Source: Myxococcota bacterium
GTDB lineage: Bacteria > Myxococcota_A > UBA796 > UBA2385
Length of the DNA: 53,661 bases
Reading direction: 5' to 3'
NCBI GenBank assembly: GCA_023150805.1
Contig: JAKLKF010000043.1
Span: 1 to 53,661 of the forward strand
The notes under the pieces were generated by a model. It was not told the origin of the DNA and made no database searches. It saw only the letters and a list, made by a program, of their open reading frames with translations. The number at the start of each line of letters is the position of its first letter. Within the stretch, counting starts at the first letter, position 1. This document shows positions 25,750 through 33,111 of this stretch, piece by piece. The translations under genes and the position numbers were made by a program.

Positions 25750-26870
25750 GCGCCCCGCTGCGACGCCGCCTGGCCTTCTCCGCGGCGCTGGTGGTCGCGG
25801 CGCTGCTCGCCGGCGAGGTCCTGTCCCGCGCGCTCTTCGCCGACGCGCTGCAGGCCTGGCGCGCCCCTCCCCCTCCGCCGGCGGAGGACGCCCCCTTCAT
25901 GCACGGCAACCCCTACCTGCTGTGGGAGTTCGCCCCGGGCCTGCGATCGCAGCGCGGCCACCTCGTGCACATCAACCGCCTGGGCCTGCGGGGGCCCGAG
26001 GTGCAGGTGCCCAAGCCGCCGGGGATCCGCCGCCTGGTGAGCGTCGGCGACAGCAGCGTCTTCGGCGACGGCGTGGGCGACGACGAGGTGTTCGGCGTGC
26101 AGGTCGCCGCCCGCCTGGGGCCCGGCGTCGAGCACGTCAACGCCGCCGTGCCCGGCTACTCGACCTTCCAGAGCATCAACCTGCTGCGGATGCGGGTGCT
26201 GGCGCTGGAGCCGGACCTGCTGGTCATCGCCAGCCTGTGGTCGGACAACAACTTCGACGCCTTCGTCGATCGCGAGCTGCTCACCGCCTACGCCGCCTGG
26301 CAGGAGGGGTCCGTCGCGAAGGCCCGGCGCGCCCTGGACCACAGCGCCCTGTTCGGCGTGCTGGACTGGCACCTGCGGGTCTCCCGGCGCGCGACCGCGG
26401 TCCGCAAGGTCGGCTTCATGCTGGGCAGCGGCCAGAAGGCGGGGCCGCGGCGGGTGGCCATCCAGGACTACGCCGACAACCTGGAGACCCTCTGCGCCCT
26501 GGCCGTGGGCGCGGGCGCGGAGGTGATCTTCCTGGTGCTGGCCAACCGGGAGGACCTGGCCCCCGTCCCGGTCGGCGCGCCGGCGTCGGGCCCGGCCTGG
26601 GAGCCCTACCGGCAGGTGATGCGCGACGCCGCCGCCCGCCACGGCGCCCCGGTCGTCGAGGTCCCCGCGCTGTTCCGCAACAGCGGGCTGTCGGCCGAGG
26701 CCCTGTTCGTCGACGAGATGCACCCCAGCGCCGCGGGCCACCGGATCATCGCCCGGGAGCTGGCGACGCTGCTCACGCAGCGGGGCTGGCCGGACGGGGG
26801 GCGCGTGATGGGGCCCGGCGCGACAGGACCCGTGCCCCGCTACGTGGATCCCAACCTCTCCCCTCCCTGA
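25746..26870 (+). CDS. SGNH/GDSL-type hydrolase, membrane-anchored
   Basis: 374 residues. A basic N-terminus and one hydrophobic helix (LAFSAALVVAALLAGEVLS) anchor it, with the catalytic domain outside. Block I is SVGDSSVFGDGV, a GDS motif with the nucleophilic serine; VNAAVPGYSTFQ and LWSDNN supply the oxyanion Gly and Asn; DEMHPSAAGH is block V with catalytic Asp and His. The family includes esterases and O-acetyl hydrolases/transferases acting on polysaccharides. The GTG overlaps the stop of the upstream TPR membrane protein, so the two probably act together, perhaps on an exported glycan or lipid; that is inference. It converges on the TonB-dependent receptor gene with a 7-bp gap. Confidence 0.85.
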   Translation: MSAPLRRRLAFSAALVVAALLAGEVLSRALFADALQAWRAPPPPPAEDAPFMHGNPYLLWEFAPGLRSQRGHLVHINRLGLRGPEVQVPKPPGIRRLVSVGDSSVFGDGVGDDEVFGVQVAARLGPGVEHVNAAVPGYSTFQSINLLRMRVLALEPDLLVIASLWSDNNFDAFVDRELLTAYAAWQEGSVAKARRALDHSALFGVLDWHLRVSRRATAVRKVGFMLGSGQKAGPRRVAIQDYADNLETLCALAVGAGAEVIFLVLANREDLAPVPVGAPASGPAWEPYRQVMRDAAARHGAPVVEVPALFRNSGLSAEALFVDEMHPSAAGHRIIARELATLLTQRGWPDGGRVMGPGATGPVPRYVDPNLSPP

Positions 26871-26877
26871 CCGGGGA

Positions 26878-28998
26878 TCAGAAGCCCGCGCGCAGGCCCA
26901 CCAGCGGCACGAGCGGCGGCCCGACGACGTAGGCCCGCTCGCTGTAGTCGTAGCTGTAGACCGGGTAGAGCGTGTTGTTGCCTGGCGGCACCCACCACAG
27001 CTCGAAGTAGGCGCGCAGGTTCCAGGTCCGCAGGTCCCAGCGGCGCTCCACCCGCGCCTCGACCTTCTGGTAGGGCGGCATGCGGTCGCCGTAGGGCTCG
27101 CCTTCCTGGGCCAGGTAGCTGTCCGTGTCGCCGTCGTAGGTGGCGCCGACCACCGGGGTGAAGGGCGTGCCCGCGCCGTAGCGCCACCGCAGGCCGGCGT
27201 TCCAGCGCGGCAGGAAGTCCCAGGAGGCCAGGACGTTGATGGCGTAGGGCTGGTCGGTGGGCGTGGGGTGCCCGTCCTCCCGCACCCGCGCCAGAGAGAG
27301 GGAGGCGGCGGCGAAGATCCGCTCGCGCAGGCGGTAGCGCGACACCAGGTCCAGGCCGAGGGCCCGCGAGCGGACCGTCCGCTCCCCGTCGATGCCCTGG
27401 CTCACCTCGTAGTCCCGCAGGCGGCCCCAGCCCTCGGCCGACAGCTCCAGGCGGCCGGCCAGGGCGGCGTCGGCGCCCACCACGCCGTGCCAGGCGCGCA
27501 GCCAGCCCAGGGGCAGGTCCGCGCCCAGGTGCTCCTCCAGCCGCGGCGCCTGGTGGTAGCGGCCGGCCGCCGCGCGCAGGCGCAGGTCCTCGGTCGCCTC
27601 GACCTGGACGGTCAGCCGCGGGTCCAGGCCCGGCCCCCCCATGTCCTCGGCCGCCTGCAGGCGCAGGCCCGGCTGGACCGTGACGGGGCCGCCGACCACG
27701 CGGGGCTCGACCCAGGCGCCGCCGACGATCCGCGTGAGCGACAGCTCGTCGTCGAAGCCGGCCGCCAGCAGCCGCGCCTCGCCCTGCAGCTCGGGCCAGG
27801 TGCGGTCGGTGTCGCCCCGCAGGTCGACCTCCTCCCAGGTGCCGTCGGCGCCCAGGGCCAGGGCGTGCGGGCCCAGGGTCAGGGTCGTGTCGTGCCGCAA
27901 GGCCCCCCGCAGCAGGTCGAGCCGCTCGCTGGCCGTGCCGACGGTCCCCAGGAAGCGGTCGCGGACCAGGCCGCCGGTGGTGCGCAGGCGCGCCGACCCC
28001 ACCCGGTCGTCGGCGCGCAGCAGGACGGCCTGGAAGTCGCGGTCGCTCTCGAAGGCCGGCTCGGCCTCGGCCTCCAGGGGGTCGAGCGCGGCCGTGTCGC
28101 CGGCGTAGCGCCCGTAGGCGTCGCCAGCGCCCAGCAGGACCAGCGACAGGTCGTGTTCGGGCGACGGGTGGAAGTCCACGCGGGCGTTGCCGTCGTAGAA
28201 CACCGGCCAGGCCGTGTACTGGTCGTTGCTCTGCGTCACCAGGTCCAGGTAGCTGCGGCGCCCGGAGGCGCTGATCGTCCAGCGCTCCCCCACCGGCACG
28301 CTGGCCTCGGCGCCGGCCATGATGAAGTTCACGTCGACCAGGCCGTGCAGCTCGCCGGGCGACGGGACCCGGCTCTCCGCGGCCACGACGCCCCCCACCG
28401 CGTCGCCCCAGGTCGGGCCGAAGGCCGAGGGGTAGACGGCCAGCTCCTCGAGCTGGCGCGCCGGCACCACGCTGGCGTACTGGTCGAAGTGGTAGAGGTA
28501 GGGCAGCTCGACGCCGTCCAGGAAGACCCGGCTCTCGGCGGGCGGCGCGCCGCGCAGGGCGATGTCGCCGGCGCCGGCACCGAACTCGCGGGTCATCAGC
28601 ACGCCGGGCAGGGCCTGGACCAGGCGGAAGGGATCGTCGAAGGCGCCCGGGGTCTCCTCGATGCGCTCCCGGTCGAGCACCTGGCGGCTGGCGTGCGGCG
28701 AGGGCCGGCGCGCCTCGACCACGACCTCCAGGGGCGCCAGGTCGCGGCGCAGGTACAGGCGCAGCACCTGGTCGGCGGGCACCTGGACGGCGAAGGTGGC
28801 CGGCGCGTGCAGCGGCGAGGCGACCTGCACCTCGTGGCTGCCGGGGGGCAGGTCCAGGGTCGCCCGGCCCTGGGGCGCCTCGATCCGCAGGTCGCCGACC
28901 ACCAGCCAGCCCTGCTCGACCAGCTCGGCCGTGCCGCGCTCGCGCAGCTCGACCTGGACCTGCTCGGCCCAGGCCGGGGCCAGCAGCGCCCACCACAT
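26878..28998 (-). CDS. TonB-dependent outer-membrane receptor
   Basis: 706 residues. A short signal peptide (MWWALLAPAWA) leads to an N-terminal beta-sandwich of the carboxypeptidase-regulatory type (about 20-90: PPGSHEVQVASPLHAPATF). The plug domain follows (RERIEETPGAFDDPFRLVQALPGV, DIALRGAPPAESRVFLDGVELP, GDAVGGVVA), then a 22-strand-type barrel rich in alternating aromatic residues and ending in Phe (LRAGF). LEVVVEARRP before the plug may be the TonB box. The ligand is not predictable; there is no siderophore or cobalamin gene near by. The ATG overlaps the stop of the upstream lipoprotein (TGATG), so the two are a unit. Confidence 0.88.
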   Translation of the reverse strand: MWWALLAPAWAEQVQVELRERGTAELVEQGWLVVGDLRIEAPQGRATLDLPPGSHEVQVASPLHAPATFAVQVPADQVLRLYLRRDLAPLEVVVEARRPSPHASRQVLDRERIEETPGAFDDPFRLVQALPGVLMTREFGAGAGDIALRGAPPAESRVFLDGVELPYLYHFDQYASVVPARQLEELAVYPSAFGPTWGDAVGGVVAAESRVPSPGELHGLVDVNFIMAGAEASVPVGERWTISASGRRSYLDLVTQSNDQYTAWPVFYDGNARVDFHPSPEHDLSLVLLGAGDAYGRYAGDTAALDPLEAEAEPAFESDRDFQAVLLRADDRVGSARLRTTGGLVRDRFLGTVGTASERLDLLRGALRHDTTLTLGPHALALGADGTWEEVDLRGDTDRTWPELQGEARLLAAGFDDELSLTRIVGGAWVEPRVVGGPVTVQPGLRLQAAEDMGGPGLDPRLTVQVEATEDLRLRAAAGRYHQAPRLEEHLGADLPLGWLRAWHGVVGADAALAGRLELSAEGWGRLRDYEVSQGIDGERTVRSRALGLDLVSRYRLRERIFAAASLSLARVREDGHPTPTDQPYAINVLASWDFLPRWNAGLRWRYGAGTPFTPVVGATYDGDTDSYLAQEGEPYGDRMPPYQKVEARVERRWDLRTWNLRAYFELWWVPPGNNTLYPVYSYDYSERAYVVGPPLVPLVGLRAGF

Positions 28999-29942
28999 CA
29001 GCGCACCCCCAGGACGACGCGGGCGCCGAGCAGCTCGCCGCGGGTGCAGCGGCCCTGCACCACCCAGGCCAGCCGGAAGGGCTGGCCCGCGGGCGCGCAG
29101 GCAAGGGCCTGCTGGGCGGAGAGGTCGCCGACCGGCGTCGGGTCGGTCAGCGCCACGCCCCACAGGTCGTCGCTCTCCTCCAGGGTGACGGCCACCAGGC
29201 CCGTCGAGGGGTCGGCGTCCAGCGGCAGCAGCCGGTCCTCGTGGTGCAGCAGGGCCCCGTCCACCCCGATGGCCGCGTCGACCCAGGACCAGCGGTTGCC
29301 ACCCTGGCCGTCGAGGACCAGGGCGAGCTGGGTGTAGATCCCGTCGCCGGCGTCCACGCGGGAGGCGACCTCGCCGTCGTCGAAGACCACCTCCTCGGCC
29401 AGCACGTCGGCGGCCAGCGGCTCGACCTCGAGCAGGGTCCCCTGCCCTCCCGCGCTCATCCAGCGCAGGGACAGTGCCTCGGCGTCGGTGCCGCCAGGGA
29501 ACGAGAGGGACAGGCGCATCGCCTGGCCCGAGGGCGCCGTGGCGTCCACCGGCTCGGCCGGCGCGGCGCGGCGCGCCTCCAGCGACAGGTCCTCGCCCAG
29601 CGCGACGGCGGCGCGGTCGACCGTGAAGGCCGGCGGGGCGGCGCCGACGCTGACGGTGGCCCGGTGCACCACGCCGTCGGGATCGGTGACGTCGAGCGCA
29701 AGGGTCCCCTCGCCGGTCACCGGCACCTCCCAGCCCTCGCCCAGGGGCTGGCCGTCCAGGCTCCAGCTCAGGATCGGCGTGACGTCGTGGTAGGCGCCGA
29801 GCCCGCTCCAGACGGCGGCCTCGGCCGTGCCGTCGACCACGCCCAGGGCCGCGATCCGGAAGGGGCCCAGGTCCTTGCGCTGGACGTCGAAGGGCTCCTG
29901 GCAGGCGACGCCCAGGGCCAGCAGGGGCAGCAGCCGACGCAC
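28998..29942 (-). CDS. Hypothetical lipoprotein, partner of the TonB-dependent receptor
   Basis: 314 residues. The N-terminus MRRLLPLLALGVACQEP is a lipoprotein signal with lipobox GVAC. The mature part is beta-rich with Ig-like segments (ILSWSLDGQPLGEGWEVPVTGEGTLALDVTDPDG, and VFDDGEVASRVDAGDGIYT, which resembles choice-of-anchor or bacterial Ig-like modules). No catalytic motif is seen. The one-base overlap with the downstream receptor suggests a substrate-binding partner, by analogy with SusD-like or surface lipoprotein/receptor pairs; the sequence itself is not SusD-like. The GTG start has GGAG upstream. Confidence 0.75.
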   Translation of the reverse strand: MRRLLPLLALGVACQEPFDVQRKDLGPFRIAALGVVDGTAEAAVWSGLGAYHDVTPILSWSLDGQPLGEGWEVPVTGEGTLALDVTDPDGVVHRATVSVGAAPPAFTVDRAAVALGEDLSLEARRAAPAEPVDATAPSGQAMRLSLSFPGGTDAEALSLRWMSAGGQGTLLEVEPLAADVLAEEVVFDDGEVASRVDAGDGIYTQLALVLDGQGGNRWSWVDAAIGVDGALLHHEDRLLPLDADPSTGLVAVTLEESDDLWGVALTDPTPVGDLSAQQALACAPAGQPFRLAWVVQGRCTRGELLGARVVLGVR

Positions 29943-29994
29943 GTTCCGCTCCGGTGTGGAGCCGCCCGCCTAACGCCGGGCCACGCTCCCGCGC

Positions 29995-30996
29995 TCAGGC
30001 CACGGCGATCCAGCAGGGGCCCGGCCGAGGCCCCGGCGGCAGGTCCGGACGAAGGTCGGCCAGGGCGGCGGCGATCTCCTCGCGCGCGCCGCGGGCGCCC
30101 ACCGCGACCAGCAGCAGGTCCACCTGCCGCCCGACCAGGCCCCCGGGCGGCAGGATGGGCAGGCCCTGGCGCCAGCCGGCGGCGAAGGCGTCGACCACCG
30201 CGACCAGCGCGCCGCGGGCGGCGGCCCAGGACAGCCAGGGGCGCCCGGTGCGGCCGGCCCCCCACACGGCGATGCGCGGCGGCGCGCCGTCCAGGTGCTC
30301 CTGCTTCAGACGGGTGAAGGCGGCCCGCCGGTAGCGGGGGTCGGTGCGGGTCAGCCGGGTGGGCCGATCCTCGATGCGCACCACCGGCTGGGGCACGTTG
30401 GCCATGCCGAAGCCCGCGCGGTGCAGCCGCAGCCACAGGTCGTAGTCCTCGGGCAGGTCGCCCGGGCGCCAGCCGTCCACCTGCGCCAGGGCGTCGGCCC
30501 GCAGCGTCGCGGCGGGGTGGAAGAGCGGGCTCTCGACCAGCAGGGCCTGCGCGAGCTGGACCCGGCTGTGCAGGCCGTTGACCCAGGCGACGTAGCGGGC
30601 CATGCCCTCGGGCGCGACGCCGCCTGCGCGGTGCAGGAGCGCCTGCCCGCCCACCCCCGCCAGCTCAGGGTCCGCCGCGAGCGCCCGGCGCTGGGCGTCG
30701 ATGCGCCCGGGCAGGGCCACGTCGTCGGCGTCCAGGCGCGCGATCAGCTCGCCCTGGCAGGCGGCGCGGCCGTGCTCCAGGGCGGCGGCGATGCCCAGCG
30801 GCGGCTGGCGCAGGAGCAGCAGGCGCCGGTCGGCGGGCAGCACCCGCGCCGGGTCGTCCCGGCTGCCGTCGTCGACGACCACCACCTGGTCGCCGGCGTG
30901 GCACTGCGCCAGGGCGCTGTCGACCGCGGCGCGCAGCGTGTCGGCGCCGTCCCGCACCGGGATCAGCCAGGAGACGGCCGGCGTCCGCGCGCTCAG
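29995..30996 (-). CDS. Family 2 glycosyltransferase with C-terminal Rossmann-like domain
   Basis: 333 residues if read from the CTG at 30996. The first conventional start in frame (GTG at 30957) would cut off AVSWLIPV, the first strand of the GT-A fold. The GT2 domain shows PVRDGADTLRAAVDSAL, VVVVDDGSRDD, IARLDADDVALPGRI (the DxD-type metal site) and LPEDYDLWLRLHRAG. The C-terminal third (IAVWGAGRTGRPWL..., VDLLLVAVGARG) is the Rossmann-like WGAG module found after GT2 domains in polysaccharide glycosyltransferases. The CTG overlaps the ebfC stop as CTGA, the same geometry as the GTGA overlaps elsewhere in the window. Acceptor and sugar are unknown. Confidence 0.85.
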   Translation of the reverse strand: MSARTPAVSWLIPVRDGADTLRAAVDSALAQCHAGDQVVVVDDGSRDDPARVLPADRRLLLLRQPPLGIAAALEHGRAACQGELIARLDADDVALPGRIDAQRRALAADPELAGVGGQALLHRAGGVAPEGMARYVAWVNGLHSRVQLAQALLVESPLFHPAATLRADALAQVDGWRPGDLPEDYDLWLRLHRAGFGMANVPQPVVRIEDRPTRLTRTDPRYRRAAFTRLKQEHLDGAPPRIAVWGAGRTGRPWLSWAAARGALVAVVDAFAAGWRQGLPILPPGGLVGRQVDLLLVAVGARGAREEIAAALADLRPDLPPGPRPGPCWIAVA

Positions 30997-31310
30997 CCCA
31001 GGAGCCCCGGCGGCAGGCCCATCGCGCCGGCGAAGGCGCCGAGCTGCCCGGCCACGACCTCCTTGGCGTTGCGCATCGCGTCGTTGACGGCCGCCGCGAC
31101 CAGGTCCTCCAGCAGCTCCCGGTCCTCCATCGCCTGGGGCGCGATGCTGATCCGCAGCACCTCCTGGGCGCCGTTGGCCACCACCTTGACCAGGCCGTTG
31201 CCCGCCTGCCCCTCCACCTCGGTCGCGGCGGCGCGGGCCTGCATCTGCTGCATCTGCGCCTGCAGGCCGGACATCAGGCCGCCGAGGTTGTTGGGATCGA
31301 AGCCGGGCAT
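30993..31310 (-). CDS. ebfC: YbaB/EbfC-family nucleoid-associated protein
   Basis: 105-residue dimeric DNA-binding protein. The coiled tweezers region is LGGLMSGLQAQMQQMQARAAA, followed by VEGQAGNGLVKVVANGAQEVLRISIAP and EDLVAAAVNDAMRNAKEV, which are family signatures. The C-terminus LGAFAGAMGLPPGLLG matches the usual 'GGLPPGL' tail. The family binds DNA without strong sequence preference. The usual neighbours dnaX and recR are missing; here it precedes a glycosyltransferase. The ATG at 31310 has GGAG 6 nt upstream. Confidence 0.93.
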   Translation of the reverse strand: MPGFDPNNLGGLMSGLQAQMQQMQARAAATEVEGQAGNGLVKVVANGAQEVLRISIAPQAMEDRELLEDLVAAAVNDAMRNAKEVVAGQLGAFAGAMGLPPGLLG

Positions 31311-31327
31311 GGGCACTCCAGCGTGGT

Positions 31328-31355
31328 GGGAGGGAAGCGGGGGAGAGGCAGGGGG
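31328..31355 (+). other. Putative G-quadruplex motif in the ebfC leader
   Basis: Four G-runs (31328-31330, 31332-31334, 31339-31343, 31351-31355) are separated by loops of 1, 4 and 7 bases, fitting G3+N1-7. It lies in the 50-bp gap between the SRPBCC gene and ebfC, on the strand opposite to transcription. In such a GC-rich genome the motif may be chance. Confidence 0.35.
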
Positions 31356-31360
31356 AGAGG

Positions 31361-31780
31361 CTACTCGCCGGCGTCCAGCAGCGCCTGCAGGGCCTTGAAG
31401 GCGGCGCGCCACTCCTTCTCCAGGCGGGCGTGCTGCTCGGGGTCGTCGAGCAGGGCGCCGCTGTGGACGAGCGCCACCCGGGTCTCCTTGCCGTCGACGG
31501 CGACCTGGAAGGACAGGCGCGTGCCGTTCAGTGGCGCCTTGCCCACCGTGTCGAAGGCGATCTCCAGGTGGCTGGTCGGCCGCCAGGTGTGGACCAAGCC
31601 GCGGTCCTCGACCGGGTTGCCCTCGGCGTCCTGGCTGACCAGCACCACCCGCCCGCCCTTGCGGCCGTCCAGCCGCGCCTCGTCCACCAGCCAGCCTTGC
31701 AGGCCCTCGGCGGTGGTGAGGGCCGCCCAGACCTGGCGGGGCGTGGCGGCGACCAGGATCTGGCGACGGATGGAGGGCAT
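31361..31780 (-). CDS. SRPBCC-fold protein (AHSA1-like)
   Basis: 139 residues with the START/AHSA1 helix-grip layout: IRRQILVAATPRQVWAALTTAEGLQGWLVDEARLD at the N-terminus, then antiparallel strands (GGRVVLVSQD, DRGLVHTWRPTSHLEIAFDT, TRLSFQVAVDGKETRVALVHSG) and a long C-terminal helix (KEWRAAFKALQALL). The family binds hydrophobic ligands or co-chaperones; no specific role can be given. GGAG precedes the ATG. Confidence 0.85.
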   Translation of the reverse strand: MPSIRRQILVAATPRQVWAALTTAEGLQGWLVDEARLDGRKGGRVVLVSQDAEGNPVEDRGLVHTWRPTSHLEIAFDTVGKAPLNGTRLSFQVAVDGKETRVALVHSGALLDDPEQHARLEKEWRAAFKALQALLDAGE

Positions 31781-31848
31781 CGGGGCTCCGGGAGGCGGCC
31801 GTCCGTAGCGCGGCGGCCGCGGCGCCACCACCGGCACGGCGCCCGGCG

Positions 31849-32496
31849 CTACATGCGCAGCGCCCGCATCAGCGCGAAGAAGCAGATGAGGGGCACGAAG
31901 ATGAAGCCCGCGGCGTAGCCGGCGATGCCCGTCAGGATGGCGACGGGCACAGCCACCGTGCGGGTGATCTTGTCGGCCTGGGCTGGCGGCAGGCGCAGCC
32001 GCAGGGCGTGCCAGAGCACCTGCCCGCCGTCGAGGGGGAACATCGGCAGCAGGTTGAACAGGCTCCAGAAGATGTTGATGAACACGGCGCTGTCGAGCAG
32101 GGAGAGCACGTGCGGCGGCATGGATCCGCCCAGCGCCAGGCGCAGGGCCAGCAAGATCCCGCCCAGCAGCAGGCCCGCGCCGGGGCCCGCCAGCGACGAG
32201 ATCACCCCCTCCGAGGGCCGCGGTGCCCGCCCGTACTCGCAGAAGCCGCCGAAGCCGTGCAGCACGATGCGGCGGGGGCGCAGGCCCAGGCGGCCGCCGA
32301 CGACGGCGTGGCCCAGCTCGTGCACCAGGATCGAGCCCAGCAGCACCACCGCGTAGGCCGCGCCCGCGATGAGCCCCTGCGTGCCGGCGCGGCCCGCCGA
32401 CAGGGCCAGGAAGCCGACGAGGATCACGGCGGTCATGCCGACCTCGACGGGTACGCCCAGGATCTGGACGCGGAAGAGGGAGCCGGAGGGGATCAT
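31849..32496 (-). CDS. Membrane-embedded site-2-type metalloprotease (peptidase M50)
   Basis: 215 residues with about five to six hydrophobic helices. The zinc site is HELGH at residues 59-63, and the second conserved motif FPLDGGQVL (about residue 150) supplies the aspartate ligand. This is the minimal SpoIVFB/rhomboid-sized class without PDZ or CBS domains. The family cleaves membrane-bound regulators within the bilayer. The ATG overlaps the stop of the upstream one-helix membrane protein (ATGA), making that protein a possible substrate or partner by inference. Confidence 0.92.
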   Translation of the reverse strand: MIPSGSLFRVQILGVPVEVGMTAVILVGFLALSAGRAGTQGLIAGAAYAVVLLGSILVHELGHAVVGGRLGLRPRRIVLHGFGGFCEYGRAPRPSEGVISSLAGPGAGLLLGGILLALRLALGGSMPPHVLSLLDSAVFINIFWSLFNLLPMFPLDGGQVLWHALRLRLPPAQADKITRTVAVPVAILTGIAGYAAGFIFVPLICFFALMRALRM

Positions 32497-33047
32497 GGCT
32501 TCTGCTCCTGGGGCGTGCCCTCGGGGGGCGGCTGGGGCGGGGTCATCCAGTCGACGGTCCACACGTCCATCGCGCCGAGCCAGCCGACGAGGGCCAGCAC
32601 GGCCAGCACGGCCCCGACCAGGGACAGCGCGTCCACGGTACGGGAGAGCCGCGCGATCTGTTCGGCCTGCGCGGTGGCCTGCTGCTCCATGGCCCGGCGC
32701 AGGTCCCCGGCGCGCTGCAGGCGCTCGGCCACCTCGTCGGCGACGTGATCGTGCCGCCAGGGCCCGAAGCGGGTGAGCACCTGCTCCACCGTGTCCCGCT
32801 CCAGGCCCAGGTCGGCCTCGAGCAGGCGCCGCAGCGCCGGGGCCGCGGGGTGATCGGCACAGCGGAGCAGGGCCCGGCGCAGGGTGTCCACCTCGCTGGC
32901 ACCACCGCCGCGCAGCAGCTCGTAGAGCGGATCGTGAAGCGGGCCCGTCTGCGGGTGCGCGCCGTGGGGCTCCAACAGGGACAGCGCCGCCTGCAGGCGG
33001 TCGACAGGGATCGGCGGTGGGGGGGCGTCAGCGACGGGGTCCGACAT
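32493..33047 (-). CDS. Hypothetical protein with C-terminal membrane helix
   Basis: 184 residues. The N-terminal half is helical and acidic (VDRLQAALSLLEPHG, LYELLRGG, VDTLRRALLRCADHPAAPALRRLLEADLG). A coiled coil follows (AERLQRAGDLRRAMEQQATAQAEQIARLSRTVDAL), then one hydrophobic span (LSLVGAVLAVLALVGWLG) and a short Pro-rich tail. I recognise no family. It lies between the DEAD-box helicase (64 bp away) and the M50 protease (4-bp overlap). A tail-anchored coiled-coil protein coupled to an intramembrane protease could be its substrate; this is inference. Confidence 0.72.
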   Translation of the reverse strand: MSDPVADAPPPPIPVDRLQAALSLLEPHGAHPQTGPLHDPLYELLRGGGASEVDTLRRALLRCADHPAAPALRRLLEADLGLERDTVEQVLTRFGPWRHDHVADEVAERLQRAGDLRRAMEQQATAQAEQIARLSRTVDALSLVGAVLAVLALVGWLGAMDVWTVDWMTPPQPPPEGTPQEQKP

Positions 33048-33111
33048 CGGCGCTCGGCGAGGGTCTGGGGCATGTACCCGAACGGGCCGGGCCCGTCCGC
33101 ACCCGCGACGG

